Positions 33,872 to 42,057 of a stretch of 50,841 bases of DNA are shown here, one piece after another. The notes beneath the pieces are model-generated. The model did no database searches and was not told the DNA's origin. It worked only from the letters and a program-made list of their open reading frames with translations. Source of the stretch: Bacillota bacterium (GTDB taxonomy: Bacteria > Bacillota > Clostridia > Lachnospirales > Anaerotignaceae); contig JAFWDD010000085.1 in assembly GCA_017534115.1 (NCBI GenBank), positions 1 through 50,841 on the forward strand, in the 5' to 3' direction. The number at the start of each line of letters is the position of its first letter. Position 1 is the first letter of the stretch. A program made the translations under genes and the position numbers.

Positions 33872-34150
33872 ATGCATAAGAAAGATTTAATACTTAAGAT
33901 CTCAAAAAAGACAGGCCTTACACAGAAAAATACAGAAAAAATCATCAACAGCTTTTATGAAATAGTTAGCGATGAATTAAAGCACAATAATAAAATTGTT
34001 TTGTCAGGGTTCGGCAGCTTCGGCGTAAGGGTACACGCAGCTCGCAAATGGAAAAACCCTCGTACCGGTAAAGTAATCAAAATTCCGAAAAGAAAAGTTC
34101 CTTACTTCAGACCCGGTAAAAACTTCTCTGAACAGATTGCTAATTCATAA
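33872..34150 (+). CDS. hup: HU-family DNA-binding protein
   Basis: 92 aa from the ATG at 33872 (MHKKDLILKISKKTG), right after AAAGGAGATTAAC; the earlier in-frame start has no site. Nucleoid-associated dimer that bends DNA. Typical features: N-terminal helices with the IVSDELKHNN segment, GFGSFGVR (about 46-53), and the DNA-binding arm RKWKNPRTGKVIKIPKRKVP with the conserved NPRTG (about 61-65). Monocistronic with its own terminator. Confidence 0.95.
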   Translation: MHKKDLILKISKKTGLTQKNTEKIINSFYEIVSDELKHNNKIVLSGFGSFGVRVHAARKWKNPRTGKVIKIPKRKVPYFRPGKNFSEQIANS

Positions 34151-34201
34151 GAATATAATTTGGAAATGCAATTTGCCTCAATTAATTAAATCAAAAGAAA
34201 A

Positions 34202-34238
34202 ATACGGTTTATCCTTAGTGATAAGCCGTATATTTTTT
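34202..34238 (+). terminator. Intrinsic terminator after hup
   Basis: ATACGGTTTATC pairs with GATAAGCCGTAT (one G-U), loop of six, then ATTTTTT. It faces the end of pflA across an 18-base gap. Confidence 0.88.
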
Positions 34239-34255
34239 GCTTTTTTCAGTCCGTT

Positions 34256-34984
34256 TCATATTGCGTTAAGTCCGTAAGACGCAAAAATCTCAACAGCCTG
34301 CCTCACATCCTCGCGGTCCGGCTCTTTTGTATCCTTCAGCCTGTACTCCTCTCCCAGCGCTTTCCATTTATATTCGCCCATTTTGTGGAATGGCAGAAAT
34401 TCCGTTCTTTCAACACATTTATAATTCTTAAGATATTGGGCAAGCTTATGAAGTTCTTCCGAATTCAATGTATATCTCGGCAGAAGCACGTGACGGATTA
34501 TGACAGGCTTGCCTGTGCTTTCGCAGTAATCCAGAATATCCAGAGCATTTTTATTGGATTTTCCTGTGATTTCAATACACATTTTCTCATCAACCGCCTT
34601 TATGTCCAAAAGCAACATATCCGCCAAATCTATAACTTGCCTTACATGGCGAAGCGGTATTCCTCCGCCGGTATCTATGGCTGTGTGGATTCCTTCCCGG
34701 CGGCATCTTTTCAGAATATCCTCGGCAAAACGAGGCTGCATAAGCGGCTCTCCGCCGGAAAGAGTGACTCCTCCGCGCTTTATGAAGTTTTTGTACTTTT
34801 TTATATCATTAAAAATCTCTTCCGAAGAAATCTCACGACCTCTGGAAAAGTGCCATGTGTCAGGATTATGACAGAAAATGCACCTAAGGGGACATCCCTG
34901 AAAAAAGACAACATACCGTATTCCAGGACCATCCACAGCGCCAAAGGTTTCCACAGAATGAATCCGCCCGATGACTCCGCCCAT
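34256..34984 (-). CDS. pflA: Pyruvate formate-lyase activating enzyme
   Basis: 242 aa. Radical SAM enzyme that makes the glycyl radical on PflB, releasing 5'-deoxyadenosine and methionine. CxxxCxxC cluster-binding Cys31, Cys35 and Cys38 in GCPLRCIFCHNPDTW, preceded by GAVDGPGIRYVVFFQG, and SGGEPLMQ (the GGE SAM-binding motif). The ATG at 34984 overlaps the pflB stop by one base (TAATG), so they are coupled. Its by-product 5'-deoxyadenosine is a likely substrate of the nearby salvage operon. Confidence 0.97.
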   Translation of the reverse strand: MGGVIGRIHSVETFGAVDGPGIRYVVFFQGCPLRCIFCHNPDTWHFSRGREISSEEIFNDIKKYKNFIKRGGVTLSGGEPLMQPRFAEDILKRCRREGIHTAIDTGGGIPLRHVRQVIDLADMLLLDIKAVDEKMCIEITGKSNKNALDILDYCESTGKPVIIRHVLLPRYTLNSEELHKLAQYLKNYKCVERTEFLPFHKMGEYKWKALGEEYRLKDTKEPDREDVRQAVEIFASYGLNAI

Positions 34985-37197
34985 TACAAGCTCTCGTGGA
35001 AGGTACGGCTGATTACCTCCCTTTGCTGTTCTTTCGTCAGTTTTATGAAATTAACCGCATATCCCGAAACTCTGATCGTAAGCTGGGGATATTTTTCGGG
35101 ATGATCCATTGCGTCTTCAAGGGCTTCCCTGCTCAGGACATTCACATTTATATGGTGGCCTTTCTCATTGAAATATCCGTCCAGAAGACTTACAAGATTA
35201 TCTATTTTTGCTTCCCTTTCCTTTCCCAGAGCCTTTGGTATGATTGAGAAAGTATACGATATTCCGTCCTCGGCATAGTCATAAGGGATTTTGGCAACGC
35301 TTTTCATGGACGCGAGGCTGCCTTTTCTGTCCCTGCCGTGCATGGGATTTGCTCCCGGCGCAAAAGGTTCTCCGGCTTTCCTGCCGTCAGGTGTGGCCCC
35401 AGTTTTTTTGCCGTAAACCACATTGGATGTTATGGTGAGAATGGACATTGTCGGCTTGGCGTTCCTGTAAGTTTTATGCCGGGAAAGCTTTTCCATGAAC
35501 ATTTTAGCTGCATTGACGGCGATTTCGTCAACCCGCTCATCTCCGTTGCCGAATTTAGGGAAGTCTCCTTCTGTCTCAAAGTCCACAGCGATTCCCCTTT
35601 CATTTCGAACAGGTTTCACCCTGGCGTATTTTATAGCCGAAAGGCTGTCCGCCACAACGGAAAGTCCGGCAATGCCACAGGCCATTGTGCGGAATACGTT
35701 TTCATCGTGAAGAGCCATTTCCAGACGCTCGTAACAGTATTTGTCGTGCATGAAGTGAATTATGTTCAAGGTGTTTATATACAGCTTTGAAAGCCAGTCG
35801 CAAACTTCCCCGAACTTTTTCATAACCTCTTCATAATCCAGATATTCTGATGTTATAGGCGCAAACTCCGGTCCAACCTGCTCGCCCGTTACTTCGTCAA
35901 TTCCGCCGTTTATGGCATACAACAGAGCCTTTGCAAGATTTGCCCGCGCGCCAAAAAACTGCATCTGCCGTCCGATCCGCATTCCAGAAACACAGCAGGC
36001 AACTCCGTAATCATCCCCGTACTTTTCCCGCATGAGCTCGTCGCTTTCATACTGGATCGCTGATGTGGAAATTGAGATTTCCGCGCAGTATTTCTTAAAT
36101 CCTTCGGGCAGATGGTCCGTCCAGAGAACTGTCATGTTAGGCTCAGGAGCCGGTCCCAGATTCACAAGAGTTTTCAGAAAACGGAAACTCATTTTAGTGA
36201 CAAGTGTTCTGCCGTCCAATGCCATGCCGCCTATTGATTCTGTTACCCATGTAGGATCACCGGAAAAGAGCGCGTCATATTCCGGGGTGCGAAGAAAACG
36301 AACCATCCGCAGCTTCATTACGAAATGGTCAATAAATTCCTGAATTTCAGATTCTGTGTATCGGCCTTCCTTCAGATCCCGTTCAGAATAGCAGTCCAAA
36401 AATGTAGATATCCTGCCCAGAGACATGGCGGCTCCGTTCTGTTCCTTGACCGCGCCCAAATACCCGAAATACAGCCACTGCACAGCCTCTTTTGTGTCCC
36501 GCGCAGACTTCGAAATGTCAAATCCGTATGAAGATGCCATTTCCTTAAGCTCCTTTAAAGCCCTAATCTGTTCCGCAATCTCCTCCCGAAGGCGGATGGT
36601 CTCTTCATCCATGGAATCAGAGATGATTTTCCTTTTTTCATCTTCTTTTTTCTCAATAAGATAATCCACGCCGTAAAGAGCAATCCTGCGGTAATCGCCG
36701 ATTATCCTGCCTCGGCCGTATGCATCGGGAAGACCTGTAATTATGCCATTGTGACGGGCTTTTCGCATTTCATCAGTATATGCGTCAAAAACCGCGTCGC
36801 TATGTGTCTTTCTGTATTTGAAAACCTTCTCCGTTTCCGGATCAAGTGTCCGGTTGTACGCTTCCAGCTCTTTATAAACCAGCCTGATTCCACCGAAAGG
36901 CATTATAGCCCGCTTAAGAGGCTCATCCGTCTGGAGTCCCACTATCTTTTCTCGCTCTTTATCAATATATCCCGGCTTGTGGGATGTTATTGTGGAAATT
37001 TCCTTTGCGTCAATGTCGTACACTCCGCCCCTATTGCGTTCTTCAGTCATCAAATTGCTGACTTCTTCCCACAGAATTTCAGTATTCTCTGACGCGTCTG
37101 CCAAAAAATCCGAATTGCCCTCATAAGGCGTATAATTATTCATTATAAAATCTCTAACATTTATTTCTTCGTTCCATAACCCTTTATTGAATTCCAT
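34984..37197 (-). CDS. pflB: Pyruvate formate-lyase (formate C-acetyltransferase)
   Basis: 737 aa from the ATG at 37197 (MEFNKGLW), seven bases after CAGGAGG; the ORF's earlier start is spurious. Glycyl-radical enzyme converting pyruvate and CoA to acetyl-CoA and formate. Active-site Cys401-Cys402 in GVACCVSGM and radical site Gly712 in RVSGYAV near the C-terminus are intact, as is the substrate motif of a true PFL rather than a diol dehydratase. Oxygen-sensitive, so it fits an anaerobe. Transcribed with pflA; sits directly downstream of tuf, behind two terminators. Confidence 0.97.
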   Translation of the reverse strand: MEFNKGLWNEEINVRDFIMNNYTPYEGNSDFLADASENTEILWEEVSNLMTEERNRGGVYDIDAKEISTITSHKPGYIDKEREKIVGLQTDEPLKRAIMPFGGIRLVYKELEAYNRTLDPETEKVFKYRKTHSDAVFDAYTDEMRKARHNGIITGLPDAYGRGRIIGDYRRIALYGVDYLIEKKEDEKRKIISDSMDEETIRLREEIAEQIRALKELKEMASSYGFDISKSARDTKEAVQWLYFGYLGAVKEQNGAAMSLGRISTFLDCYSERDLKEGRYTESEIQEFIDHFVMKLRMVRFLRTPEYDALFSGDPTWVTESIGGMALDGRTLVTKMSFRFLKTLVNLGPAPEPNMTVLWTDHLPEGFKKYCAEISISTSAIQYESDELMREKYGDDYGVACCVSGMRIGRQMQFFGARANLAKALLYAINGGIDEVTGEQVGPEFAPITSEYLDYEEVMKKFGEVCDWLSKLYINTLNIIHFMHDKYCYERLEMALHDENVFRTMACGIAGLSVVADSLSAIKYARVKPVRNERGIAVDFETEGDFPKFGNGDERVDEIAVNAAKMFMEKLSRHKTYRNAKPTMSILTITSNVVYGKKTGATPDGRKAGEPFAPGANPMHGRDRKGSLASMKSVAKIPYDYAEDGISYTFSIIPKALGKEREAKIDNLVSLLDGYFNEKGHHINVNVLSREALEDAMDHPEKYPQLTIRVSGYAVNFIKLTKEQQREVISRTFHESL

Positions 37198-37261
37198 TTT
37201 TACCTCCTGATGTATATTTATAAAAATAGAATCTCCCGATAAAGTTTTTTTATGCCGAAAA

Positions 37262-37293
37262 CAAAAAAATCCCAAAAGCTAACCGCGTTTGGG
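37262..37293 (-). terminator. Second terminator downstream of tuf
   Basis: Minus strand CCCAAA pairs with TTTGGG around an 11-base loop, followed by A and seven T. Lies just after the first terminator, forming a tandem. Confidence 0.7.
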
Positions 37294-37295
37294 CA

Positions 37296-37323
37296 TAAAA
37301 AAACCCGAAACATAAGTTCCGGG
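37296..37323 (-). terminator. Intrinsic terminator of tuf
   Basis: Minus strand CCCGGAAC pairs with GTTTCGGG (one G-U pair) around TTAT, then seven T. It lies 22 bases past the tuf stop. Confidence 0.9.
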
Positions 37324-37345
37324 CTTTAGTATGTTTAATTTAAAA

Positions 37346-38539
37346 TTACTCGATAACTTCGATAACTGAACCTGAACCAACTGTTCTGCCGCCTTCACGG
37401 ATAGCGAATCTAAGTCCCTGTTCCATAGCGATAGGAGTGATGAGTTCGATTGTCATTTCGATGTTATCACCAGGCATGCACATTTCAACGCCTTCGGGAA
37501 GGCTGATGATACCTGTAACGTCAGTTGTTCTGAAATAGAACTGAGGTCTGTAGTTGTTGAAGAAAGGTGTATGACGACCACCCTCATCTTTTGTCAGAAC
37601 GTAAACCTGAGCTTTGAATTTTGTATGAGGTGTGATTGATTTGGGAGCTGCAAGAACCTGACCTCTTTCGATCTCTGTTCTCTGAACACCACGAAGAAGA
37701 ACACCGATGTTGTCTCCGGCCTGAGCTTCGTCAAGAAGTTTTCTGAACATTTCAACGCCTGTTACAACAACTTTTCTGATTTCATCAACGAAACCTACGA
37801 TTTCAACTTCGTCGCCAACTTTAACTTTACCACGTTCTACTCTACCTGTAGCAACTGTACCACGGCCTGTGATTGAGAATACGTCCTCAACGGGCATAAG
37901 GAAAGGTTTGTCGTCGTCACGTACAGGGTCGGGAATATATTCGTCAACTGCATCCATAAGCTCAAGGATGCTGTCAACCCAAGGGCTGTTGGAATCCTGG
38001 AGTGCCTGATAAGCTGATCCTCTGATTACAGGGATATCGTCTCCGGGGAATTCGTACTCGCTGAGGAGTTCTCTGATTTCCATTTCAACTAAGTCAAGAA
38101 GCTCTTCGTCATCAACCATATCGCATTTGTTCATGAATACTACGATATAAGGAACGCCTACCTGACGAGCAAGAAGGATATGTTCTCTTGTCTGAGCCAT
38201 AGGACCATCTGTTGCAGCTACAACGAGAATAGCACCGTCCATCTGAGCAGCGCCTGTGATCATGTTTTTAACATAGTCGGCATGACCAGGGCAGTCAACG
38301 TGAGCGTAGTGTCTCTTGGGTGTTTCATATTCAACGTGAGCTGTTGAAATTGTGATACCTCTTTCTCTTTCTTCGGGAGCCTTGTCAATCATATCGAATG
38401 CTACAGCTTCACCAGTGTTGTATTTTTCGTGTAATATTTTTGTGATTGCAGCTGTAAGAGTTGTTTTACCATGGTCGATATGACCGATTGTACCGATATT
38501 TACATGGGGTTTTGTTCTTTCAAATTTTTGCTTTGCCAT
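37346..38539 (-). CDS. tuf: Elongation factor Tu
   Basis: 397 aa, full length. Delivers aminoacyl-tRNA to the ribosome. GTPase motifs: G1 GHIDHGKT (19-26), G3 [12 protein letters not shown]4 NKCDM, and the switch I RGITI region. The ATG at 38539 follows GGAGG. It has its own strong promoter (38615-38643) downstream of fusA, so it does not depend on readthrough from the interrupted fusA. The next gene is pflB, not rpsJ as in many Firmicutes. Confidence 0.99.
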   Translation of the reverse strand: MAKQKFERTKPHVNIGTIGHIDHGKTTLTAAITKILHEKYNTGEAVAFDMIDKAPEERERGITISTAHVEYETPKRHYAHVDCPGHADYVKNMITGAAQMDGAILVVAATDGPMAQTREHILLARQVGVPYIVVFMNKCDMVDDEELLDLVEMEIRELLSEYEFPGDDIPVIRGSAYQALQDSNSPWVDSILELMDAVDEYIPDPVRDDDKPFLMPVEDVFSITGRGTVATGRVERGKVKVGDEVEIVGFVDEIRKVVVTGVEMFRKLLDEAQAGDNIGVLLRGVQRTEIERGQVLAAPKSITPHTKFKAQVYVLTKDEGGRHTPFFNNYRPQFYFRTTDVTGIISLPEGVEMCMPGDNIEMTIELITPIAMEQGLRFAIREGGRTVGSGSVIEVIE

Positions 38540-38614
38540 TTTAAAAAAATCCTCCTTTTAATTTGCTTCTTCAAAAATATTTATTTTCAAAAATTAAATT
38601 GCACATGATTTCTT

Positions 38615-38643
38615 ATTATATTAAATATCATAAAATATTGCAA
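38615..38643 (-). promoter_or_regulatory. Sigma-A promoter of tuf
   Basis: Minus strand TTGCAA (38638-38643), 17-base spacer, TATAAT (38615-38620), in the 134-base gap after fusA. Leader about 70 bases. Confidence 0.8.
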
Positions 38644-38673
38644 TAGTTTTTACTCTTTTATTTGTAGAAAAAA

Positions 38674-40761
38674 TTATTTTATTGCTTTTCCCATAATAAC
38701 TTTTTCCTGGATGCTCTTAGGACACTCGTCATAATGGTCAACCTCCATTACATATGTTCCTCTTCCCTGAGTTTTTGAACGGAGGTCTGTGGAATATCCG
38801 AACATCTCTGCAAGGGGAACATAACAGTGAACTACCTGAACACCGCTTCTTACTTCCATTCCCTCAATACGTCCTCTTCTTGAGTTAATATCTCCGATTA
38901 CATCGCCGAGATAATCTTCGGGAACAGAAACCGTCACTTTCATAATAGGCTCCAAGAGTACGGGGTCGCCTTTTTTCATCGCTTCCTTGAATGCAAGGGA
39001 TCCGGCTACCTGGAACGCCATTTCGGATGAGTCTACCTCATGGTAGGAACCGTCGTAAACCTCGGCTCTTACGCCGAGAACGGGGTATCCTCCGAGAAGA
39101 CCGCTCTGCATAGCGTCTCTGATACCTTTATCGATAGCGGGAATATACTCTTTGGGTATCGTTCCGCCTACTACGCTGTTGACAAATTCATAATTGCTTT
39201 CCGAGTTGGCGGGAATAGGCGAGAATTTGACTTTACAATGTCCGTACTGACCGTGTCCACCGGACTGACGTACAAATTTACCTTCAACGTCAACTGCTTT
39301 CTTAAATGTTTCTTTATACGCAACCTGGGGATTGCCTACGTTAGCCTCTACTCTGAATTCACGGAGAAGCCTGTCTACAATAATCTCAAGATGAAGCTCG
39401 CCCATACCTGAAATGATGGTCTGGCCTGTCTCCTGATTTGTGTATGTTTTGAATGTAGGGTCTTCTTCTGCAAGCTTTGATAAAGCTATGCCCATTTTGT
39501 CGCGTCCTGCTTTAGTTTTAGGCTCAATCGCCACGGAAATAACCGGTTCAGGGAAATTCATGGATTCGAGAATTACCTCATGATCCTGATCACAGATAGT
39601 ATCTCCCGTTGTTGTATCTTTCAAACCGACAGCCGCCGCGATATCTCCCGCGTAAACCTTGTCGATTTCTTCTCTGTGGTTTGCGTGCATCTGAAGAATA
39701 CGTCCGATTCTTTCTTTTTTGCCTTTGATGGGATTATATACATATGAACCTGCGTCGAGAGTTCCTGAATAAACTCTGAAGAAAGCAAGCTATCCAACAT
39801 AAGGGTCATTCATTATCTTGAATGCAAGAGCTGAGAAAGGCTCTGCATCCGAAGATTCTCTCTGAACTTCCTTGCCTGTATCAGGGTCTTCGCCCTTAAT
39901 GGCAGGAATGTCAATAGGCGCCGGCATATAATCTATAACTCCGTCAAGAAGCTTCTGCACACCTTTGTTTCTATATGCTGAACCGCAGAAAACAGGTACT
40001 ATTTCGCAAGCTATGCAGGCCTTTCTCAACGCGGCCTTAAGATCCTCAATGGGAATCTCTTCGCCCTCGAGATATTTCTCCATAAGCTCTTCGTCTGTTT
40101 CCGCTATGGATTCAACCATGGATTCTCTGTACTCTTCCGCCTGAGCCTTAAGCTCATCGGGAATTTCCTCTTCTGATATATTCTGACCTAAATCATCCTC
40201 ATAAATATATGCTTTCATATTCATAAGGTCAATTACGCCTTTAAAATCGCCTTCAGCTCCAATGGGAAGCTCTACGGGAACGGGATTTGTTCCCAGTCTG
40301 TCGATCATCATCTGGACAACATTGAAGAAGTCCGCTCCCATAATGTCCATTTTGTTTACAAATGCCATTCTGGGTACACTGTAATTGTCCGCCTGTCTCC
40401 AAACTGTTTCGGACTGAGGCTCTACACCGCCTTTAGCACAGAAAACACAAACAGCTCCGTCAAGCACTCTCAGTGAACGCTCAACCTCAACTGTAAAGTC
40501 AACGTGTCCTGGTGTGTCTATAATATTTATCCTATGATTTTCCCACTGTGCAGTTGTAGCTGCGGATGTAATTGTGATACCTCTTTCCTGTTCCTGTTCC
40601 ATCCAGTCCATGGTTGCGGTACCGTCATGAGTGTCTCCCATTTTGTAATTACGTCCGGTATAAAACAAAATTCTTTCTGTGAGTGTGGTTTTTCCTGCGT
40701 CAATATGAGCCATTATTCCAATGTTTCTGGTTTTGGCAAGTGGAAATGCTCTGTCTGACAC
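38674..40761 (-). pseudogene. fusA: Elongation factor G gene interrupted by an in-frame TAG
   Basis: EF-G, the translocase GTPase. Start GTG at 40761 with AAGGAGG. The N-terminal part (323 codons) has G1 AHIDAGKT, G3 DTPGHVDF and G4 NKMD; at codon 324 (39790-39792) a TAG replaces the lysine found in this family (NDPYVG then stop, then LAFFRVYSG). The frame then stays open for another 371 codons to a normal C-terminus (ends KVIMGKAIK), so a single substitution (AAG to TAG) explains it: full product 695 aa. No frameshift is involved. The first downstream ATG (39690) lacks a ribosome binding site. Either a sequencing/assembly error, a real mutation with another fusA copy, or suppression. Confidence 0.9.
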
Positions 40762-40785
40762 TTATACTCCTCCTTCTATTATAAA

Positions 40786-40812
40786 CTGCACAGGGCTCTT
40801 AACCCTATGCAG
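40786..40812 (-). other. Ten-bp hairpin in the rpsG-fusA gap
   Basis: Minus strand CTGCATAGGG pairs with CCCTGTGCAG (one T-G pair) around a seven-base loop, about 25 bases before the fusA start. No T-run. In other bacteria S7 binds an intercistronic mRNA hairpin in this operon to regulate itself; by position this is a candidate, but that is inference. Confidence 0.5.
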
Positions 40813-40892
40813 CCATAACTCTTTTTCCTCGCGAATATAAAATATCCGCCGAAATATCGATTTTATTCGATAGTGTTTTATTGTTTTCGAGA

Positions 40893-41363
40893 TTACCATT
40901 TGAAATGTGAGAAAGCTTTGTTTGCTTCTGCCATTTTGTGGGTCTCGTCTTTTTTCTTGCAAGCTCCTCCTACGTTGTTGAGTGCGTCTAAGATCTCTCC
41001 TGCAAGACGTTCTTCCATTGTTCTTTCAGAACGTTTTCTTGCGTAAAGTGTAAGCCATCTTAAGCCTAATGTACGTCTTCTGTCCGCACGGATCTCCATA
41101 GGAACCTGATATGTTGCACCGCCGACACGGCGAGCTTTTACTTCAAGTACAGGCATAATGTTGTTTAAAGCTTCTTCGAAAGCTTCAAGGGGCTCTTTTC
41201 CTGTTTTTTCGGATACTCTTTCAAAAGCTCCGTATACGATTTTCTGAGCGATACCTTTCTTTCCGTCCAACATTACGCTGTTGATGAGTTTTGTTACTAA
41301 CTCACTTTTATATAAGGGATCAGGTAAAACTTCTCTTTTTGCAATATGACCTTTTCTGGGCAC
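40893..41363 (-). CDS. rpsG: 30S ribosomal protein S7
   Basis: 156 aa using the GTG start at 41363 ([11 protein letters not shown]...), which has AAGGAGG eight bases upstream; the upstream ATG in frame gives an extra 16 residues not found in S7. Primary 16S rRNA-binding protein of the 30S head. Hallmark sequences [15 protein letters not shown] and [17 protein letters not shown] are present. Length matches S7 exactly. Between rpsL and fusA as usual. Confidence 0.98.
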   Translation of the reverse strand: MPRKGHIAKREVLPDPLYKSELVTKLINSVMLDGKKGIAQKIVYGAFERVSEKTGKEPLEAFEEALNNIMPVLEVKARRVGGATYQVPMEIRADRRRTLGLRWLTLYARKRSERTMEERLAGEILDALNNVGGACKKKDETHKMAEANKAFSHFKW

Positions 41364-41406
41364 GATTCTTCCCTCCTTAATAATTTGTATTCTATCACAG
41401 GTACTT

Positions 41407-41427
41407 CGCAAAAATAATTATTTTGCG
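41407..41427. other. Palindromic hairpin upstream of rpsG
   Basis: CGCAAAA and TTTTGCG, seven bp, with a seven-base AT loop, in the 140-base rpsL-rpsG gap. No T-run. Possibly an mRNA processing or regulatory hairpin. Confidence 0.35.
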
Positions 41428-41503
41428 TTTTCATGCCTTTATACTAAAATATTTTAAGCAGACTGTATCTATTTTTGTATAAGGCAATTAAACTACTTCT
41501 TTA

Positions 41504-41926
41504 TTATTGAGCTTTCTTTTTGGGACGTTTAGCGCCGTATTTTGAACGAGCTCTCATTCTGTTTGCTACGCCGGCTGTATCAAGTGTTCCTCTGATGATG
41601 TGGTAACGAACACCGGGTAAGTCTTTAACTCTTCCGCCTCTGATAAGCACAACGCTGTGCTCCTGAAGGTTGTGTCCTTCGCCGGGAATATAAGCTGTAA
41701 CCTCAATACCGTTTGAAAGTCTTACTCTGGCGATTTTTCTTAAAGCAGAGTTAGGTTTCTTGGGAGTTGATGTTTTTACTGCTGTGCATACTCCACGTTT
41801 CTGGGGAGAAAAGCTTGTTGTGGATTTCTTTCTAAGGGAATTGAGTCCCTTCTGAAGAGCGGGAGCCGTTGATTTCTTTTCAACAGTCTGTCTTCCTTTT
41901 CTAACTAACTGATTAAATGTAGGCAA
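41504..41926 (-). CDS. rpsL: 30S ribosomal protein S12
   Basis: 140 aa. Decoding-centre protein. The start is TTG at 41926 (codon for residue 1 of [11 protein letters not shown]), preceded by AAGGAGGTG at seven bases; no ATG is available in frame at this position. Canonical [17 protein letters not shown] has the streptomycin-sensitivity lysine in place. Preceded by its own promoter (42023-42051) beyond rpoC. Confidence 0.98.
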   Translation of the reverse strand: MPTFNQLVRKGRQTVEKKSTAPALQKGLNSLRKKSTTSFSPQKRGVCTAVKTSTPKKPNSALRKIARVRLSNGIEVTAYIPGEGHNLQEHSVVLIRGGRVKDLPGVRYHIIRGTLDTAGVANRMRARSKYGAKRPKKKAQ

Positions 41927-41981
41927 ATCTCTGCACCTCCTTATACTTTATTTATACATATCTGCCTTTTTATCATAACAA

Positions 41982-42015
41982 TGTGTCCGATATCTCTTAA
42001 AAAATAACGGACACA
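41982..42015 (-). other. Eight-bp inverted repeat in the rpsL leader
   Basis: Minus strand TGTGTCCG pairs with CGGACACA across an 18-base loop that contains TTATTTTTTAAG. It lies just downstream of the predicted rpsL transcription start. A possible regulatory leader hairpin of the str operon; no T-run follows the stem. Confidence 0.5.
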
Positions 42016-42022
42016 CTAAATG

Positions 42023-42051
42023 AGTTTACCATTCCAGCGAAATTTTGTCAA
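42023..42051 (-). promoter_or_regulatory. Sigma-A promoter of rpsL-rpsG-fusA
   Basis: Minus strand TTGACA (42046-42051), 17-base spacer, TAAACT (42023-42028). The -35 lies six bases past the rpoC stop, so the str genes can be transcribed apart from rpoBC. Leader about 90 bases. Confidence 0.75.
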
Positions 42052-42057
42052 TAGATT

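Noticed and set aside
39790..39792. Reassignment of TAG to lysine or pyrrolysine across the genome
   Set aside because: uvrA ends with TAG at its family-typical length, and no other family-conserved gene in the window has an internal TAG. A single affected gene fits a point mutation or error better.
39621..39809. A separate small gene across the fusA break
   Set aside because: It is another frame within the fusA coding region; the family match continues in the original frame on both sides of the TAG.
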